From an uncultured Lachnospiraceae bacterium (GTDB lineage Bacteria > Bacillota > Clostridia > Lachnospirales > Lachnospiraceae), in assembly GCA_947626415.1 (NCBI GenBank), contig CANQSA010000001.1, positions 186,001 to 250,000 on the forward strand: a stretch of 64,000 bases of DNA. Reading direction: 5' to 3'. The stretch's first letter is position 1, and every line of letters begins with the position of its first letter. Below are positions 62,627 through 64,000 of the stretch, one piece after another. The notes beneath the pieces are model-generated. The model ran no database searches and was not told the origin of the DNA. It was given only the letters and a program-made list of their open reading frames with translations. The position numbers and the translations under genes are program-made.

Positions 62627-63002
62627 CCAAAATTTCCCGAATTTCTTTTACTTCTTCTTTGGTAAACTTCTTCGCATGGCACAGACCGGATACCATCTTA
62701 GCGGGATTCCCTTCAAACCAGAAGTCAACGCTTTCTCGCGCCAGTTTCTCCCGATAAGCTACCTCACTCTTCATCGCGTGCACGTAGGACAGCCGTCCCT
62801 GCCGATAAGTTGTGATAAAATCCTTATCTGACAAATGCAGCAGGAATGTAACAACGGTCGTCTTGGCATAGTCTTTGCCATAATCAGTCCGCAGCAGTTC
62901 GATCAGCGCGGGAACCGAAATATCTTCCTTCGCGTCCCAGATCGCTTTCATAATCACTGTTTCTGCTGCGCTTAAATTTCTTTCTTGTTTTTTTATTTCC
63001 AT
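62610..63002 (-). CDS. BlaI/MecI/CopY-type repressor
   Basis: A 130-residue winged-helix repressor (LSAAETVIMKAIWDAKEDIS, then KTTVVTFLLHLSDKDFITTY, where relatives have TVxTLLxRLxxKG) with a C-terminal dimerisation helix that is the usual cleavage region (PAKMVSGLCHAKKFTKEEV). GGAGG precedes the ATG. It is followed in overlap by the M56 protease, the classical BlaI-BlaR1 pairing. TAGTAT repeats around its promoter may be its operator. Confidence 0.93.
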   Translation of the reverse strand: MEIKKQERNLSAAETVIMKAIWDAKEDISVPALIELLRTDYGKDYAKTTVVTFLLHLSDKDFITTYRQGRLSYVHAMKSEVAYREKLARESVDFWFEGNPAKMVSGLCHAKKFTKEEVKEIREILDGLDD

Positions 63003-63025
63003 CTTTGGACACCTCCACTATTTTA

Positions 63026-63064
63026 TACTAGCTTTATCATACTAATGCCCAGTCAAAAAAGCAA
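63026..63064 (-). promoter_or_regulatory. Promoter and possible operator of the BlaI-like operon
   Basis: Minus strand TTGCTT (63064-63059), 17-nt spacer, TATGAT (63041-63036). The 6-mer TAGTAT occurs twice, once over the -10 and once just downstream, fitting an autoregulatory site. Confidence 0.5.
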
Positions 63065-63072
63065 GCTTTTTT
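63055..63072 (-). terminator. Small terminator-like hairpin after the sensor kinase
   Basis: AAAAAAG pairs with CTTTTTT around a CTTG loop. It overlaps the -35 region of the BlaI-like promoter and is a weak call. Confidence 0.35.
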
Positions 63073-63104
63073 TACAATTTTCTGCATTTTTTTTACAAAT
63101 CCGC

Positions 63105-64000
63105 TTACAAAACGATCACAACCGTAAATTCATCCTGTTCCTGTCGGATCTGAATACTGCCCCGATACTGCCGGATCACACGGATCACGTTGGCAAGTCC
63201 GAAGCCGTGTTCCCTGGCGTCCTCTTTCGTGGTATGCCAGGTCCCGTCGCTGTCGCTTCCCTGACCGGGCTTGCAGTGATTCCGGATCCAGATCTGCTGG
63301 GAATCGCGGAAATGGCGGAATTCCATGGTGATCCACCGGTCGGAAGGCAGCTTTTCATTGGCTTCCATCGCATTGTCAAGCAGATTGGTAAACACCGTAC
63401 ACAGATCGATCGGTTCCATATGAAATTCCGGGATCAGCTGTCCGATCACGGAAAAACTGATCTGTTTCTGCTCCATCTGCTCGGTATAGGTATTCAGCAA
63501 TCCGTCCAGCACATCATTTCCCACATGAACGCTGTTGGAGATCTGCCGGATCTTCCCCTCCAGCTGTTCCAGATAGTGTTGGACGCCGTTATAATTTTCC
63601 TGCGCCATCATACTCTGCATGATCCGGAAATGTCCTTTCATATCGTGACGGAACCGCTGCATTTCCTGCTGTTTCCGCTGCAGGCTGGTATAATAGTCCG
63701 CCTGCTGCTTTGTCATCAGTTCCCGCTGTTTCGCCCGGTTGATAAGCTGGCAGACCAGCATTTGGATCAGCAGCACGATCATAAACAGCGCGGGAAGCAG
63801 AACCAGGATCCAAAAGTCCAGGTTCCAGCGGTATTCCTCAGTGCCTTTGCCGGCCGGAAACAGGCGGATACGAATGCGGGCTAGCGCATACAGCGCCAGA
63901 ATCGCGATGCAGACGATCTGCAGTTCGACCCGCCAGAACAGAGAGGAACCGGCGCTGACGACCCGTTTCAGATTCTTGCGCTGCAGCACAAACAGAATGG
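63105..64000 (-). CDS. AgrC-like GHKL sensor histidine kinase (5' end outside the window)
   Basis: At least 298 residues; the frame continues through the window edge, so the N-terminal membrane region is incomplete. Two membrane helices remain (about VELQIVCIAILALYALARI and FWILVLLPALFMIVLLIQML), then a coiled coil, the phosphorylation site FRHDMKGHFRIM, the N box FTNLLDNAMEANEKL and G box GFGLANVIRVIRQY of the AgrC/HATPase_c_5 type. It is a peptide- or signal-sensing two-component kinase; its LytTR-type regulator is expected upstream. A GTG at 63989 is open but lies inside a helix and is unlikely as the start. Confidence 0.85.
   Translation of the reverse strand, partial: ILFVLQRKNLKRVVSAGSSLFWRVELQIVCIAILALYALARIRIRLFPAGKGTEEYRWNLDFWILVLLPALFMIVLLIQMLVCQLINRAKQRELMTKQQADYYTSLQRKQQEMQRFRHDMKGHFRIMQSMMAQENYNGVQHYLEQLEGKIRQISNSVHVGNDVLDGLLNTYTEQMEQKQISFSVIGQLIPEFHMEPIDLCTVFTNLLDNAMEANEKLPSDRWITMEFRHFRDSQQIWIRNHCKPGQGSDSDGTWHTTKEDAREHGFGLANVIRVIRQYRGSIQIRQEQDEFTVVIVL

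Overview
The window looks like chromosomal DNA of a spore-forming anaerobe of the Clostridia, most probably Lachnospiraceae. It carries the spoIIAA-spoIIAB-sigF and spoVA sporulation loci, Gram-positive ribosome-binding sites and sigma-A promoters, and three uncharacterised families I associate mainly with Lachnospiraceae (DUF5688, DUF5716, DUF5717). The species cannot be told from the sequence. Most genes lie on the minus strand.

Layout. 1-6.2 kb: metA, ligA, an RluF-type pseudouridine synthase, gdhA and a membrane-anchored unknown. 6.27-14.5 kb is the accessory part: tRNA-Arg(CCG), the remains of a tyrosine recombinase reading toward that tRNA, a giant BspA-like leucine-rich-repeat surface protein with a VPQTGD anchor, the fossil tail of a second such gene, a DUF4143 AAA ATPase, a wrecked cyclophilin-like lipoprotein gene, and an intact LysR regulator with a nested palindromic operator. 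14.5-22.2 kb: mgtE with a leader ORF and attenuator-like stem, a secreted beta-helix/FN3 protein, a DUF5688 protein and a DUF2079 membrane protein. 22.3-29.1 kb: efp, yqeG and nrdR, then typA, yigZ and a class A penicillin-binding protein. 29.2-33.9 kb: the sporulation cluster, transcribed as spoIIAA-spoIIAB-sigF-spoVAA-AB-AC-AD-AE, with a forespore-type promoter before spoVAA and a nest of hairpins between spoIIAB and sigF. 34-38.1 kb: a zinc-ribbon/TPR membrane protein, a 46-residue protein, folC, a ROK glucokinase and tRNA-Gln(CTG). 38.2-39.5 kb: a small accessory patch with a possible HEPN-like membrane protein and an Rpn-nuclease remnant. 39.6-50.6 kb: a phosphodiesterase, membrane pyrophosphatase and valS, downstream of the DUF5717-DUF5716-TPR cluster. 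50.6-56.4 kb: rarA, a phosphopantetheinyl transferase, citrate synthase and polyphosphate kinase. 56.4-64 kb: a heterodimeric ABC exporter, a LacI regulator, a BlaR1/BlaI pair and the 3' part of an AgrC-like sensor kinase.

The best candidate for an undescribed system is the DUF5717-DUF5716-TPR operon (44.9-50.5 kb). DUF5716 has the motif order of an Hsp70/actin-fold ATPase, and its partners are a giant beta-plus-helical-repeat protein and a TPR protein. Second-tier candidates are the mgtE leader, the hairpin nest inside the spoIIA operon, and the HEPN-like membrane protein.

All function calls come from reading the translations and neighbourhoods by eye. No database search was run.
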